Assembly (NCBI RefSeq): GCF_900187505.1
Contig: NZ_FYDL01000012.1
Coordinates: forward strand, 93,210 to 157,209
Direction: 5' to 3'
DNA: 64,000 bases
Source of the DNA: Pseudomonas sp. Irchel s3h17
GTDB lineage: Bacteria; Pseudomonadota; Gammaproteobacteria; Pseudomonadales; Pseudomonadaceae
Of the stretch, positions 26,050-39,639 are shown piece by piece. The position numbers were made by a program, and so were the translations under genes. How positions within the stretch are numbered: the stretch's first letter is position 1; every line of letters starts with the position of its first letter. Under the pieces are notes generated by a model that worked only from the letters and a program-made list of their open reading frames with translations, did no database searches and was not told the DNA's origin.

Positions 26050-27045
26050 ATGAATTTACGCGTGCCTTCCATTCGCCACGACGATTGCGACGAGCTGGCG
26101 GCCCTGTGCAAGGCCGGCGGCGATCCGTTGCGGCTGAATGTATTGCGCGCCCTGGCCAACGACTCGTTTGGCGTACTGGAACTGGCGCAGATCTTTGCAA
26201 CCGGCCAATCGGGCATGAGCCACCACCTCAAGGTGCTGGCCCAGGCCGACCTGGTGGCAACCCGCCGTGAAGGCAACGCGATTTTCTACCGTCGCGCCCT
26301 GCCCCACACCGAGTTGCTCGGAGGCAAGCTGCACGCTGCCTTGCTTGAAGAAGTGGACAACCTGACCTTGCCCGGCGATGTGCAATCGCGGATCAGTCAG
26401 GTCCACGGGCAGCGGGCTGCCGCCAGCCAGGACTTTTTCTCACGGGTTGCGGAAAAATTTCGTGCCCAGCAAGACTTGATCGCTGGCCTGCCACAGTACC
26501 GCGAGAGCGTACTGGCATTGCTCGACAAACTGAGTTTCAACGAAGCGGCCACCGCCATCGAAGTCGGCCCCGGCGACGGCAGTTTTCTGCCGGAGCTTGC
26601 ACGACGCTTCACCCAGGTCACGGCCCTCGACAACAGCCCGGCCATGCTCGAACTGGCGCGTCAGGTCTGCGAGCGTGAAACGCTGACCAATGTCAGCCTT
26701 CAATTGGCCGATGCATTAAATGGCGTGAGCCTGGCGGCCGATTGCGTTGTACTGAACATGGTCTTGCACCATTTCGCCGCACCCGCCGATGCGCTCAAGC
26801 AGATGGCCGGCTTGCTGCAACCAGGCGGTAGCCTGTTAGTGACAGAGTTATGCAGTCACAACCAAAGTTGGGCCAGGGAGGCCTGCGGTGATCTTTGGTT
26901 GGGATTTGAACAGGACGATCTGGCCCGTTGGGCCACCGCTGCGGGACTCGTTCCCGGGGAAAGCCTCTATGTAGGCTTACGTAATGGTTTCCAGATTCAG
27001 GTCCGCCATTTTCAGCGACCGGCTGGCGACACTCACCATCGGTAA
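26050..27045 (+). CDS. ArsR-family regulator fused to SAM-dependent methyltransferase domain (SahR-like)
   Basis: A 331-residue fusion. Residues 15-95 are an ArsR winged HTH ([22 protein letters not shown], then [19 protein letters not shown] as recognition helix). Residues 150-310 are a class I methyltransferase with motif [17 protein letters not shown] and later [13 protein letters not shown]. It precedes metK by 19 bases. Fusions of this type in front of metK/ahcY genes correspond to SahR, a regulator proposed to sense S-adenosylhomocysteine through the methyltransferase-like domain; that identity is inference from context. No metal-binding CxC motif is seen, so metal sensing is unlikely. 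There is no Shine-Dalgarno box and the predicted start site of transcription is at or just before the ATG. Confidence 0.82.
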   Translation: MNLRVPSIRHDDCDELAALCKAGGDPLRLNVLRALANDSFGVLELAQIFATGQSGMSHHLKVLAQADLVATRREGNAIFYRRALPHTELLGGKLHAALLEEVDNLTLPGDVQSRISQVHGQRAAASQDFFSRVAEKFRAQQDLIAGLPQYRESVLALLDKLSFNEAATAIEVGPGDGSFLPELARRFTQVTALDNSPAMLELARQVCERETLTNVSLQLADALNGVSLAADCVVLNMVLHHFAAPADALKQMAGLLQPGGSLLVTELCSHNQSWAREACGDLWLGFEQDDLARWATAAGLVPGESLYVGLRNGFQIQVRHFQRPAGDTHHR

Positions 27046-27064
27046 ATATCAGGAAAACATCGAG

Positions 27065-30094
<3,030 letters not shown>

Positions 30095-30193
30095 AGGCCC
30101 GGATGTCCGGCAACGGTTGAACCCACCGGGTATTGATGCGCTCCAATCGACCATCTGCTCGCCGACTTGAACACGTTCTTAAACGGAGCCTTT

Positions 30194-30589
30194 ATGAAAT
30201 TTCTTGCACCGATAGCCCTGCTCGCCCTGTGCAGTGCCATCGTCACGCCCCTGATGGCTACCGAGCAAACACCGGAACTCACTGGCTGCGCAGCCAAGCG
30301 CCAGTCCATCAGCACCCAGATTGAACAGGCCAAGGCCCAGGGCAATGCCGAACAACTGGCCGGCCTGGAAAAAGCCCTGAGCGAAGTGACCGCGCACTGC
30401 ACCGATGCTTCGCTGAAGAAAGAGCGCGAAAACAAGGTGCTGGACGCCAAGCACGAAGTCAGTCAACGCCAGGCCGACCTCGACAAGGCGATGAAAAAAG
30501 GCGATCCGGAGAAGATCAACAAACGCAAAGACAAACTCGCCGAATCCCGCAAGGAACTGCAGCAGGCGCTGGAAGAACTGGACAAGTAA
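30194..30589 (+). CDS. DUF1090 family periplasmic protein
   Basis: A 131-residue secreted protein: signal peptide MKFLAPIALLALCSAIVTPLMA, then a Cys-containing segment (LTGCAAKRQSISTQIEQAKAQGN) and a long, highly charged helical part (residues 75-131, Lys/Glu-rich) likely to form a coiled coil. This is the YqjC/DUF1090 layout with two conserved Cys (GCAAK and HCTDA). Function is unknown. The start was set at ATG 30194, where the signal peptide begins. It lies about 100 bases after ligB and may be a separate transcript. Confidence 0.85.
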   Translation: MKFLAPIALLALCSAIVTPLMATEQTPELTGCAAKRQSISTQIEQAKAQGNAEQLAGLEKALSEVTAHCTDASLKKERENKVLDAKHEVSQRQADLDKAMKKGDPEKINKRKDKLAESRKELQQALEELDK

Positions 30590-30667
30590 TTCGGATCACA
30601 GGTGCAGGAGCCGGCTTGCCAGCGCCTGCAGATCAGCGTGAACCGTCAACCTGCGAAGACTCTGGAC

Positions 30668-31117
30668 TCAGTGATCACGAAACTCTTTATGGCACGCACT
30701 GCAGGCGTCTTCGACCTTCTGCATCGCAGGCCCCAGGTTACTGGCCTTGTAGGGCTGCACCTGGCTGGCGATCACCAATTCACCGGTGGCGGCCTCAAGC
30801 GTGCGGGCCATGTCCTGGAAACGTGCCTGCTTTTGCCAGACCTCATCCTTGGCGCTGGTGTGGTCTTCTTCGCGAACCTGCGGGAAATGCTTCCACGGCT
30901 CGCGGGACAACGCGTCGAGCTTCACAGCACCCTCGGCAAATCGAGGCCCGTCGAACGGGATGCGGCCACGCAGCATGCCACCCAGGTCTTCGCCGGTCTT
31001 GAGCATTTGCTTGAAGATCGCCTTGCGCTGACCCAGCGGCGAGTTCGGATCGACACCGCCACAGGCGGACAGCGCCAGGCAGGCCAGCAATACAACAGAA
31101 AGTCTTTTGAGAGTCAT
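30668..31117 (-). CDS. lipoprotein class II-type cytochrome c (c556-like)
   Basis: A 149-residue protein with a lipoprotein signal (MTLKRLSVVLLACLALSAC, lipobox LSAC) and a C-terminal haem attachment motif CSACH (ACSACHKEF), with a four-helix bundle pattern between them (residues 30-145), as in cytochrome c'/c556. The likely axial Met candidates are in the first helix (FKQMLKTGEDLGGML). It would be a membrane-anchored periplasmic electron carrier or gas-binding protein; the partner is unknown. It is transcribed toward the DUF1090 gene, with which it converges, and is divergent from mltA. Confidence 0.82.
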   Translation of the reverse strand: MTLKRLSVVLLACLALSACGGVDPNSPLGQRKAIFKQMLKTGEDLGGMLRGRIPFDGPRFAEGAVKLDALSREPWKHFPQVREEDHTSAKDEVWQKQARFQDMARTLEAATGELVIASQVQPYKASNLGPAMQKVEDACSACHKEFRDH

Positions 31118-31243
31118 GGTGGCTCAAGGTTCGGAAATCGGCGGCCAGTATCCTCGCCTCATTCGCAAAGACCAATAGCCCTATTAACAATAAGGGTTGC
31201 CTGAGTGCTTGAGCGCTCCGGCAGCCGTCACAGGAAGCACTGC

Positions 31244-32416
31244 ATGAACAGCCGTTACAAGGCCTGGCGCAAAAGCCTGCTCTGGACCTTCCCGATGATT
31301 GCCCTGCTTGCCGGTTGCAACGGTGGTGATCATACCAAGCCACAAACCCACGCCATCGCCACCTATTCCAGCGCGACCTGGGACGCCTTGCCAGCGGTGT
31401 CCGATAACGACCTGCTGGCCGGTTTCGGCTCATGGCGCAGCGCCTGCACCCGCTTGAAGGCCGACCCGGTCTGGGGGGCGACCTGCGCGGCAGCCGCCAA
31501 CGTGCCGCAAAACGCCGAGGCGATCCGCTCCTTCCTCAAGGAGCACCTGCAGGTCTATGGCTTGCGCTCCTCGGGCGGCAATGCCAACGGCTTGATCACC
31601 GGCTACTACGAACCGGTGTATCCAGGCAGCCTGACGCAAACGCCAGTGGCCAATGTGCCGGTTTACGGCATACCGGAAGACATGATCATCGTCTCCCTCG
31701 ACAGCATTTACCCGGAACTCAAGGGCAAGCGCCTGCGAGGCCGGCTGGAGGGGCGAGTACTCAAGCCCTACGACGATGCCGCGACCATCGGCGCCCAAGG
31801 CGTCAAGGCGCCAACACTGGCCTGGTTGACCGACCCGATGGACCTGCAGTTCCTGCAGATCCAGGGCTCGGGTCGCATTCAGCTCGAAGATGGCCGCCAA
31901 CTGCGCATTGCCTATGCCGACCAGAACGGTCATCCGTACCGGCCTATCGGCCGTTGGCTGGTGGATCAGGGCGAGTTGAAAAAAGAAGACGTGACCATGG
32001 GTGCCATCAGCGCCTGGGCCAAGGCCCACCCGACACGCATCCCGGAACTGCTGGGCAGTAACCCGAGCTACGTGTTCTTCACCCGCAACCCGGAGAGCAA
32101 CGAAGGCCCGCGCGGCTCGCTGAATGTGCCGCTGACATCGGGCTACAGCGTGGCGGTGGATCGCAAGGTGATTCCGCTGGGCAGCCTGTTGTGGCTATCC
32201 ACCACCCGGCCAGATGGCACCCCGCTCGTGCGGCCTGTCGCCGCACAGGATACCGGCGGCGCGATTACCGGCGAAGTGCGGGCCGACCTGTTCTGGGGCA
32301 CGGGCGATGCCGCCGGGCAATTGGCCGGCGACATGAAACAGCAGGGTCAGATCTGGATGCTGTGGCCAAAAGGCGTGGCGTTGCCACAGTTGCCTCAAGT
32401 GACTGACGCCAAGTAA
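31244..32416 (+). CDS. mltA: membrane-bound lytic murein transglycosylase A
   Basis: A 390-residue outer-membrane lipoprotein (signal ending MIALLAGC, lipobox LAGC at about residue 25) with the MltA barrel and C-terminal 3D domain. Visible are NGLITGYYEPVYPGS, LQIQGSGRIQL and the 3D-domain Asp motif region RPVAAQDTGGAITGEVRADLFWG, which contains the catalytic Asp of the family. It cleaves peptidoglycan glycan strands to 1,6-anhydro products. The start at ATG 31244 has AGGAAG upstream; the longer reading is not a signal peptide. Confidence 0.95.
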   Translation: MNSRYKAWRKSLLWTFPMIALLAGCNGGDHTKPQTHAIATYSSATWDALPAVSDNDLLAGFGSWRSACTRLKADPVWGATCAAAANVPQNAEAIRSFLKEHLQVYGLRSSGGNANGLITGYYEPVYPGSLTQTPVANVPVYGIPEDMIIVSLDSIYPELKGKRLRGRLEGRVLKPYDDAATIGAQGVKAPTLAWLTDPMDLQFLQIQGSGRIQLEDGRQLRIAYADQNGHPYRPIGRWLVDQGELKKEDVTMGAISAWAKAHPTRIPELLGSNPSYVFFTRNPESNEGPRGSLNVPLTSGYSVAVDRKVIPLGSLLWLSTTRPDGTPLVRPVAAQDTGGAITGEVRADLFWGTGDAAGQLAGDMKQQGQIWMLWPKGVALPQLPQVTDAK

Positions 32417-32493
32417 GTAGCCGCCATCCTGCCGCCGCCTGCGTTCGAAGACACAGGCCGCGGCAGCGACGGCAACTACATCAGCGCGCCGTT

Positions 32494-32877
32494 TTAGATC
32501 GAGACGAAGAAGAAACTGATGATCAGCCCCATGCCGACAAACCACACCAGCGAACGCAGGATCGCCCAGTCCGCCAGGTAGCAAATGATGTACAGCAGGC
32601 GACTGGTGATGAACAGTACCGACAGTACGTTGATGGTCACCAGTTCCGCGTTGCCGGCCAGATGAGCGACGATGACCGCGGCGGCAAATGCCGGTGTGAC
32701 TTCGAAACTGTTGAGCTGGGCCGAGTGAGCCCGTTTGGCGAAACCGTCCAGGGTTTCCAGGAAGGACCGCGGGTCATGATTGTCCCGAAGCCGGTACCCA
32801 CCCCCGATCTTGGCGATGCCAGTACACAGGTATGGCAGGAAAATCGCGATCAAAATGCACCACAGAGCAACAGTCAT
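32494..32877 (-). CDS. MAPEG family membrane protein
   Basis: A 127-residue protein with four hydrophobic segments (about 3-22, 60-78, 83-100, 105-125) and the MAPEG landmarks RAHSAQLNSFEVTPAFAAAVIVAH and the loop NVLSVLFITSRLLYIICYL. MAPEG proteins in eukaryotes are glutathione-dependent enzymes of eicosanoid metabolism; bacterial members are of unknown role. It is followed 81 bases later by the mltA end (convergent) and preceded by the DMT transporter on the same strand, with which it may share a transcript read right to left. Confidence 0.85.
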   Translation of the reverse strand: MTVALWCILIAIFLPYLCTGIAKIGGGYRLRDNHDPRSFLETLDGFAKRAHSAQLNSFEVTPAFAAAVIVAHLAGNAELVTINVLSVLFITSRLLYIICYLADWAILRSLVWFVGMGLIISFFFVSI

Positions 32878-32912
32878 TACGGGTTCCTTTTTTAAGTTTT
32901 ATGATCGTTCAC

Positions 32913-33746
32913 TCAGAACTTCATCACGAGCATACCGATCAGCACCAGCCCACAGGCCAGCAGCCGTGGCCTGCCGAACGGCTCTTTCAGGTAACGCATG
33001 CCGAACAGCACCACCAGGATCACACTGATCTCGCGCAGTGCCGCCGCCTCGGCAATCGACCCCAGCTGCATGGCCCACAGCACCAGAGCGTAGCTGAACA
33101 ACACGCAGAATCCGACCGCCAGCCCCAACCGCCATTGCTCGCGCCAGAACAGCAAGAACGCAGGACGCTTGCGCACCAGCGCCAGCAGCGGGAACGGCCA
33201 GGCACTGAGCAGCGTGACCCACACCAGATAATCCAGTGGATGCGACCAGCGCCGTAGCGCCTGGCCATCGATGAAGGTGTAGCAGCCGATGCACAGGCCG
33301 ATCAACGCCACCACCGGCAGCATCGACCAGGGCAGCCGCTCGCCACCACCGCCCTGCCACAGCAGGCAGAGCATGCCGAACGGGATCAACAGAATCCCGA
33401 GGATTTGTTGAGGGGTCAGCACTTCACCGGCGAAGATCAGCGTCAGTGCCAGCACCACCAACGGCGACAACCCGCGCATCAACGGGTAGACCAACCCCAG
33501 GTCGCCCACCCGGTAGGCCTGGATCAGCAAATAGCGATAGAGCAACTCGAACGCCGCCGAGGCCAGGATCCACGGCCAGATCGCCAGGGGTGGCAGGTTC
33601 ACGAATGGCAACATCAGCGCGACGAAGAGCATCGCCACGCTGTCCATGCAGGCCACCACCAACAGTCGCTCAGCACTGAATTTGATCAGGGTGTTCCAGG
33701 CCGCGTGCAACAGCGCCGCCACCAGAACCAGAACCGTCGCCAGCAC
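32913..33746 (-). CDS. EamA/DMT-type membrane transporter
   Basis: A 277-residue, about 10-TM protein with two EamA repeats; the internal repeat boundary is near residue 140 (SMLPVVALIGLCIGCYTFIDG). The segment YRVGDLGLVYPLMRGLSPLVVLALTLIFAGE is the conserved EamA pattern. A small-molecule or amino-acid exporter is likely but the substrate is unknown. The downstream MAPEG gene begins 35 bases after its stop. Confidence 0.85.
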   Translation of the reverse strand: MLATVLVLVAALLHAAWNTLIKFSAERLLVVACMDSVAMLFVALMLPFVNLPPLAIWPWILASAAFELLYRYLLIQAYRVGDLGLVYPLMRGLSPLVVLALTLIFAGEVLTPQQILGILLIPFGMLCLLWQGGGGERLPWSMLPVVALIGLCIGCYTFIDGQALRRWSHPLDYLVWVTLLSAWPFPLLALVRKRPAFLLFWREQWRLGLAVGFCVLFSYALVLWAMQLGSIAEAAALREISVILVVLFGMRYLKEPFGRPRLLACGLVLIGMLVMKF

Positions 33747-33940
33747 GTCGCCTCCTTGCTCGATAGAATTGATTCGCCATAGATCAGCAGCTGTTTATAC
33801 TGCAACCGACCACGCTGCACTCACTTGCGCACATAACTTATTCCAAAAAATTCCGCTGCTGCCCGACTCGACACCGAATCGGGGGGCCGGCATGCGTTTG
33901 CCTGATCAGAGCGTCAAGACTAACGACAGAGACCTTGCGC

Positions 33941-35110
33941 ATGCCACTGGCCTTGCTTGCTTTGGCTGTTGCCGCCTTCGGCATCGGCACCACTGAATTC
34001 GTCATCATGGGCTTGCTGCCCGATGTCGCCCGCGACCTGGGTGTCAGCATTCCCGACGCCGGGCTGCTGATCACCGGCTATGCCCTGGGCGTGGTGTTCG
34101 GTGCACCGATCCTCGCGGTCGGCACCGCCAACATGCCGCGCAAAGCCACGCTGCTGGGCATGACGCTGATGTTCATCCTCGGCAACATCCTCTGCGCCCT
34201 GGCGCCGAACTACAGCACGCTGATGGCTGCCCGGGTGATCACCGCACTGTGTCATGGCGCGTTCTTCGGCATCGGTTCGGTGGTGGCCGCCGGGCTGGTG
34301 GCCCCCAACAAGCGGGCCCAGGCGATCGCGATGATGTTCACCGGCCTGACCCTGGCCAACGTGCTTGGTGTGCCGCTGGGCACGGCACTGGGGCAGTACG
34401 CTGGCTGGCGTTCGACCTTCTGGGCGGTCTCGGTGATCGGCGTGATTGCCGCCATCGCCCAATGGCTCTGGTTACCCAAGGCAATCGCCATGGACAAGGC
34501 CAACCTGGCCAGTGAGTTCAAAGTGCTGGGCAAGGCCAACGTGCTGCTGGCGCTGGGCATGAGCGTGCTGGCGTCCACCAGCCTGTTCAGCGTGTTCACC
34601 TACATCGCGCCGATCCTGCAGGACATCACCGGTGTCAGCCCCCATGGCGTCACCGTCATGCTGTTGCTGTTCGGTGTAGGCCTGACCGCTGGCAGCATGC
34701 TCGGCGGACGCCTGGCAGACAGCCGCTTGTTGCCTTCACTGGTGGGCATGGCCCTGGCGGTGGTCGTTGTCTTGGCCGCCTTCAGCCAGACCAGCCACTC
34801 GGTCATCCCGGCGGCCATTACCTTGGTACTCTGGGGGATCTTTGCCTTTGCGTTGTGCCCGATCCTGCAACTGCTGATCATCGACCAGGCCCATGAAGCG
34901 CCGAACCTGGGCTCGACCCTGAACCAGAGCGCCTTCAACCTCGGTAACGCGGCAGGTGCCTGGATCGGCGGACTAGTGGTGGCCAGCGGCGCCGACCTGG
35001 CCGACTTGCCGTGGACCGGCGCTCTGGTCAGCGGCTTGACCGTACTCACGGCGCTGTTCTTTATCTACCTGCAACGTCGCCGCGCCGCGACGGCAACGGT
35101 CCCCGGCTGA
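33941..35110 (+). CDS. MFS efflux transporter, AraJ/NepI-like
   Basis: A 389-residue 12-TM major facilitator of the DHA1 family. The N-terminus LALAVAAFGIGTTEFVIMGLLPDVARDLGVS is the signature shared by AraJ, NepI, YdhP and related sugar or nucleoside exporters; motif A-like (TANMPRKATLLG) and the CHGAFFGIGSVVAAGLV helix follow. ATG 33941 was preferred over TTG 33935. The substrate cannot be assigned. It ends before a REPIN. Confidence 0.87.
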   Translation: MPLALLALAVAAFGIGTTEFVIMGLLPDVARDLGVSIPDAGLLITGYALGVVFGAPILAVGTANMPRKATLLGMTLMFILGNILCALAPNYSTLMAARVITALCHGAFFGIGSVVAAGLVAPNKRAQAIAMMFTGLTLANVLGVPLGTALGQYAGWRSTFWAVSVIGVIAAIAQWLWLPKAIAMDKANLASEFKVLGKANVLLALGMSVLASTSLFSVFTYIAPILQDITGVSPHGVTVMLLLFGVGLTAGSMLGGRLADSRLLPSLVGMALAVVVVLAAFSQTSHSVIPAAITLVLWGIFAFALCPILQLLIIDQAHEAPNLGSTLNQSAFNLGNAAGAWIGGLVVASGADLADLPWTGALVSGLTVLTALFFIYLQRRRAATATVPG

Positions 35111-35145
35111 GCCTTTCGCCGGGTCCGTGCAGCGAAGTAAAACCC

Positions 35146-35277
35146 TGTGGCGAGGGCGCTTGCTCCCGCTCGGCCGCGAAGCGGTCGCAGATTGATCAAT
35201 GCGTTGTGCCTGACACATCGCGATTGCAGGTATCAGGGCCGCTACGCGCCCCAACGGGAGCAAGCTCCCTCGCCACA
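35146..35277. repeat. REPIN (GTGGCGAGGGAGC family)
   Basis: The left end has one change (TGTGGCGAGGGCGCTTGC) and the right end is intact. It lies in the convergent gap between the MFS gene and the thioesterase gene, ending nine bases before the latter's stop codon. Confidence 0.9.
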
Positions 35278-35286
35278 ATGACCGCC

Positions 35287-35691
35287 TCATTCGACCGCGG
35301 CGTCATCCTGGAACTGGTCCTTGACGTACTTGATCTCGGTGCGGCCGTGCGGTGCGGGCAGGCCGTCTTCACCCAGGTTGACGAAGACCATCTTCTCCAC
35401 GGTGAGGATGCTTTTGCGGGTGATCTTGTTGCGCACCTCGCACGTCAGGGTGATCGAGGTACGGCCGAACTCGGTGGCGGTGATGCCCAGTTCGATGATG
35501 TCGCCCTGGCGCGAGGCGCTGACGAAGTTGATTTCGGAAATGTACTTGGTCACTACGCGCTGGTTGCCCAGCTGCACGATGGCATAGATCGCCGCTTCTT
35601 CATCGATCCAGCGCAACAGACTGCCGCCGAACAGCGTGCCGTTGGGGTTGAGGTCTTCGGGTTTTACCCATTTGCGGGTGTGGAAATTCAT
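35287..35691 (-). CDS. acyl-CoA thioesterase (YciA-like hotdog fold)
   Basis: A 134-residue single hotdog domain. The segment PNGTLFGGSLLRWIDEEAAIYA carries the conserved Asn/Gly/Asp of the acyl-CoA thioesterase active site (Asp in the long helix), and the later VSASRQGDIIELGITATEFGRTSITLTCEV is typical of the YciA/BACH group. It hydrolyses acyl-CoA to free acid and CoA. The start at 35691 is fixed by AGGAG; a longer in-frame reading has no box. It is divergent from the ahcY promoter. Confidence 0.88.
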   Translation of the reverse strand: MNFHTRKWVKPEDLNPNGTLFGGSLLRWIDEEAAIYAIVQLGNQRVVTKYISEINFVSASRQGDIIELGITATEFGRTSITLTCEVRNKITRKSILTVEKMVFVNLGEDGLPAPHGRTEIKYVKDQFQDDAAVE

Positions 35692-35810
35692 GCTCGCTCC
35701 TGACCGTCTTGCCGATTGATGCCGGTCATCATGGCAGACCGGGCAGTCAGGCTCCATGGGCCTTGGACTATGGTCGCGATAGAGATCTTCATCCGGGCGA
35801 CAGAAACCCT

Positions 35811-35838
35811 TTGGAAGATCGGCGGGGCTCGCTATAAT
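35811..35838 (+). promoter_or_regulatory. sigma-70 promoter of the ahcY operon
   Basis: TTGGAA (35811-35816) and a consensus TATAAT (35833-35838) separated by 16 bases, placing the transcript start about 45 bases before the riboswitch aptamer. Confidence 0.8.
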
Positions 35839-35892
35839 CGCCTCCGTTTCAAAACGGTCATCTTCGATTGCTACCGTTTTCCCGCCACCTGT

Positions 35893-37423
<1,531 letters not shown>

Positions 37424-37440
37424 TAGGCCGGCTCTTCCTG

Positions 37441-37540
37441 TGTAGGAGCGAGCTCGCTCGCGATGGACGTTAACGATAACGCGTGCTGTCTGGATAAACG
37501 CGTTGACTTGATGTTTTTCGCGAGCAAGCTCGCTCCTACA
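37441..37540. repeat. 100-bp REPIN (TGTAGGAGCGAGC family), copy 2
   Basis: Exactly the same length as the element at 23642-23741 and about 90% identical to its reverse complement, including the non-palindromic interior. It separates ahcY from metF. Confidence 0.92.
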
Positions 37541-37581
37541 GGGGGCCAGCGTCCGTCTTATGAGTTTCCAAGGGTATTCCC

Positions 37582-38427
37582 ATGTCCCAAGATCGTCGCT
37601 ACAGCTTCGAGTTCTTCCCGACCAAGACCGATGCTGGGCATGAAAAGCTCATCGCCACTGCCCGTCAGCTGGCCGGCTACAACCCCGACTTTTTCTCCTG
37701 CACCTATGGCGCTGGCGGTTCGACACGTGATCGCACCCTCAACACCGTGCTGCAGCTTGAAAGCGAAGTCAAAATCCCTGCCGCGCCGCACTTGTCCTGC
37801 GTGGGTGACAGCAAAGCCGACCTGCGCGGCCTGCTGAGCGAGTACAAGGCTGCCGGCATCAAGCGCATCGTCGCCCTGCGCGGTGACTTGCCTTCGGGCA
37901 TGGGCATGGCCAGCGGCGAAATGCGCCACGCCAATGACCTGGTTGAATTCATTCGTGAAGAGACCGGCAATCATTTCCACATCGAAGTCGCCGCCTACCC
38001 GGAAATGCATCCGCAAGCGCGCAATTTCGAAGACGATCTCACCAACTTCGTGCGCAAGGCCAACGCTGGCGCCGACAGTGCGATCACCCAGTACTTCTTC
38101 AACGCCGACAGCTACTTCTACTTCGTCGAGCGTGTACGAGCCATGGGCGTGGACATCCCGATCGTGCCGGGCATCATGCCGATCACCAACTACAGCAAGC
38201 TGGCGCGCTTCTCCGATGCCTGCGGTGCGGAAATCCCGCGCTGGATCCGCAAGCAGCTGGAAGCCTACGGCGACGATACCCAGAGCATTCAGGGTTTCGG
38301 TGAACAGGTGATCACGCAAATGTGTGAACGTTTGTTGCAGGGCGGCGCACCAGGGCTGCATTTCTATACCCTGAACCAGGCTGAGCCTAGCCTAGCTGTC
38401 TGGAACAACCTGAAGCTGCCGCGCTGA
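37582..38427 (+). CDS. metF: 5,10-methylenetetrahydrofolate reductase
   Basis: A 281-residue flavin-dependent MTHFR producing 5-methyl-THF for methionine synthase. Signatures: the N-terminal YSFEFFPTKTDAGHEKL with the catalytic Glu, FFSCTYGAGGSTRDRT, IKRIVALRGDLPSG, the FAD-site AYPEMHPQA and the C-terminal GGAPGLHFYTLNQAEPS. It is normal in length for bacterial MetF. Together with ahcY it completes the methyl cycle; the REPIN between them may divide the transcript. Confidence 0.97.
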   Translation: MSQDRRYSFEFFPTKTDAGHEKLIATARQLAGYNPDFFSCTYGAGGSTRDRTLNTVLQLESEVKIPAAPHLSCVGDSKADLRGLLSEYKAAGIKRIVALRGDLPSGMGMASGEMRHANDLVEFIREETGNHFHIEVAAYPEMHPQARNFEDDLTNFVRKANAGADSAITQYFFNADSYFYFVERVRAMGVDIPIVPGIMPITNYSKLARFSDACGAEIPRWIRKQLEAYGDDTQSIQGFGEQVITQMCERLLQGGAPGLHFYTLNQAEPSLAVWNNLKLPR

Positions 38428-38449
38428 CACCGGCATCGTCTTCAGGAAC

Positions 38450-38481
38450 AAGGCTCTGGCGCAAACCAGGGCCTTTTTTAT
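38450..38481 (+). terminator. rho-independent terminator of metF
   Basis: Stem AAGGCTCTGG (38450-38459) / CCAGGGCCTT (38466-38475) with a six-base loop, one G-U pair, and a following T-run. Confidence 0.88.
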
Positions 38482-38511
38482 TTGTCATATCACCAGGGTA
38501 AAACGTAGTAG

Positions 38512-39606
38512 ATGTCGATACCTCATCCAGCCCCCACCCCCCAACTGATCTATCTGGTCTACGGGGCAAGCACCTACCACCAGGAAGCGGTCTTCAGCAT
38601 CGCCAGCGCCTTGGCGGGAATGCGAAAAACGCCGGACGAAGCACTCGACATCCAGGTGTTCACGGATAACCCCGCGCCCTATCGCGACCTACCGGTGCGT
38701 ATCCGCGAGCTGGACGAAAGCACCCGTCAACGCTGGATTGCCCCCCACGGTTATCACTTCCGCGCCAAGCATGTGGTCATGCAACAGGTGCTGCGCGAAT
38801 CCGAGCGAGCACTGTTGATCGACACCGACACGTTTTTCCATTGCTCGCCGCTGGAGCTGTTCCGGCGCATCGAACCCGGTACGTTGCTGTGTAACACGCT
38901 GGGCATGCCTTATGGCGCCAACCGGCAAACCCGGCTTTACCAGACCCTGGCCACGCTGCTGCAACAACGACAACTGGCAGACGACCAGATGCCCTTGCTG
39001 AACTCCGGCGTGATCGGACTTGAGCGTGCGGATGCCGATGTCCTCGATCACTCGATCGCCTTGATGGACGAGTTGTATCCCCTGGCCCAGGGCGCCTATA
39101 CCCTTGAAGAGTTCTGCCTGTCGGTGGCCGCCTACCGCACCCGGAACGTGCGCGAATGCCCCGACCTGATCCATCACTACTGGAGCCGCAAGGAACTGTT
39201 TCGCGCCAAGATCAAGGCCTGGCTGGACAAGCACGAGACTGACCCGACCAGCGCTTTCGCCCTGGATGAAACCGGCCTGGTGACGGCCACCCTGCCTCGC
39301 CCGCCCACATTGCAGCGCCTGGCCTACAAAATCATTACCCTGGCCTTGCCCCGGCAACAGCGCCAATTCATGCGCGAAATTCTCTACGGCTGCTACCGTC
39401 ACCCCAATCCGTTTGATCAGGCATGCACGCCCGTCTGGTGGGAAAAGGCCCGTGACAACCTCGAAAAGCGCTTGAAACGACCGCTTCAGAGCCACCAACT
39501 GGAACACTGGTTCAACCACCCGATCAATCGACTGGTGCTCGGCCAACGAAGAAACGCCATTTACCTACATCTGATGCAGGCAAAAGGCGACTCTGCCTCA
39601 GGCTAG
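38512..39606 (+). CDS. unknown protein, glycosyltransferase-like
   Basis: A 364-residue soluble protein. It starts LIYLVYGASTYHQEAVFSIASAL, like the N-terminal beta-alpha unit of GT-A glycosyltransferases, and contains a DxD-type motif in LLIDTDTFFHCSPLEL (about residues 100-115), followed by LLNSGVIGLERAD, which resembles the 'fNsGvml' acceptor segment of GT8-type enzymes. The C-terminal 120 residues are rich in Arg/Leu/His and not recognised. No sugar-biosynthesis gene is adjacent; the metF terminator lies upstream and a binding-protein gene 33 bases downstream. A nucleotide-sugar transferase is the best guess but the family is not established. Confidence 0.6.
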   Translation: MSIPHPAPTPQLIYLVYGASTYHQEAVFSIASALAGMRKTPDEALDIQVFTDNPAPYRDLPVRIRELDESTRQRWIAPHGYHFRAKHVVMQQVLRESERALLIDTDTFFHCSPLELFRRIEPGTLLCNTLGMPYGANRQTRLYQTLATLLQQRQLADDQMPLLNSGVIGLERADADVLDHSIALMDELYPLAQGAYTLEEFCLSVAAYRTRNVRECPDLIHHYWSRKELFRAKIKAWLDKHETDPTSAFALDETGLVTATLPRPPTLQRLAYKIITLALPRQQRQFMREILYGCYRHPNPFDQACTPVWWEKARDNLEKRLKRPLQSHQLEHWFNHPINRLVLGQRRNAIYLHLMQAKGDSASG

Positions 39607-39639
39607 CTATTTCACTACCTCTCGTCGTAATCTCAAACG

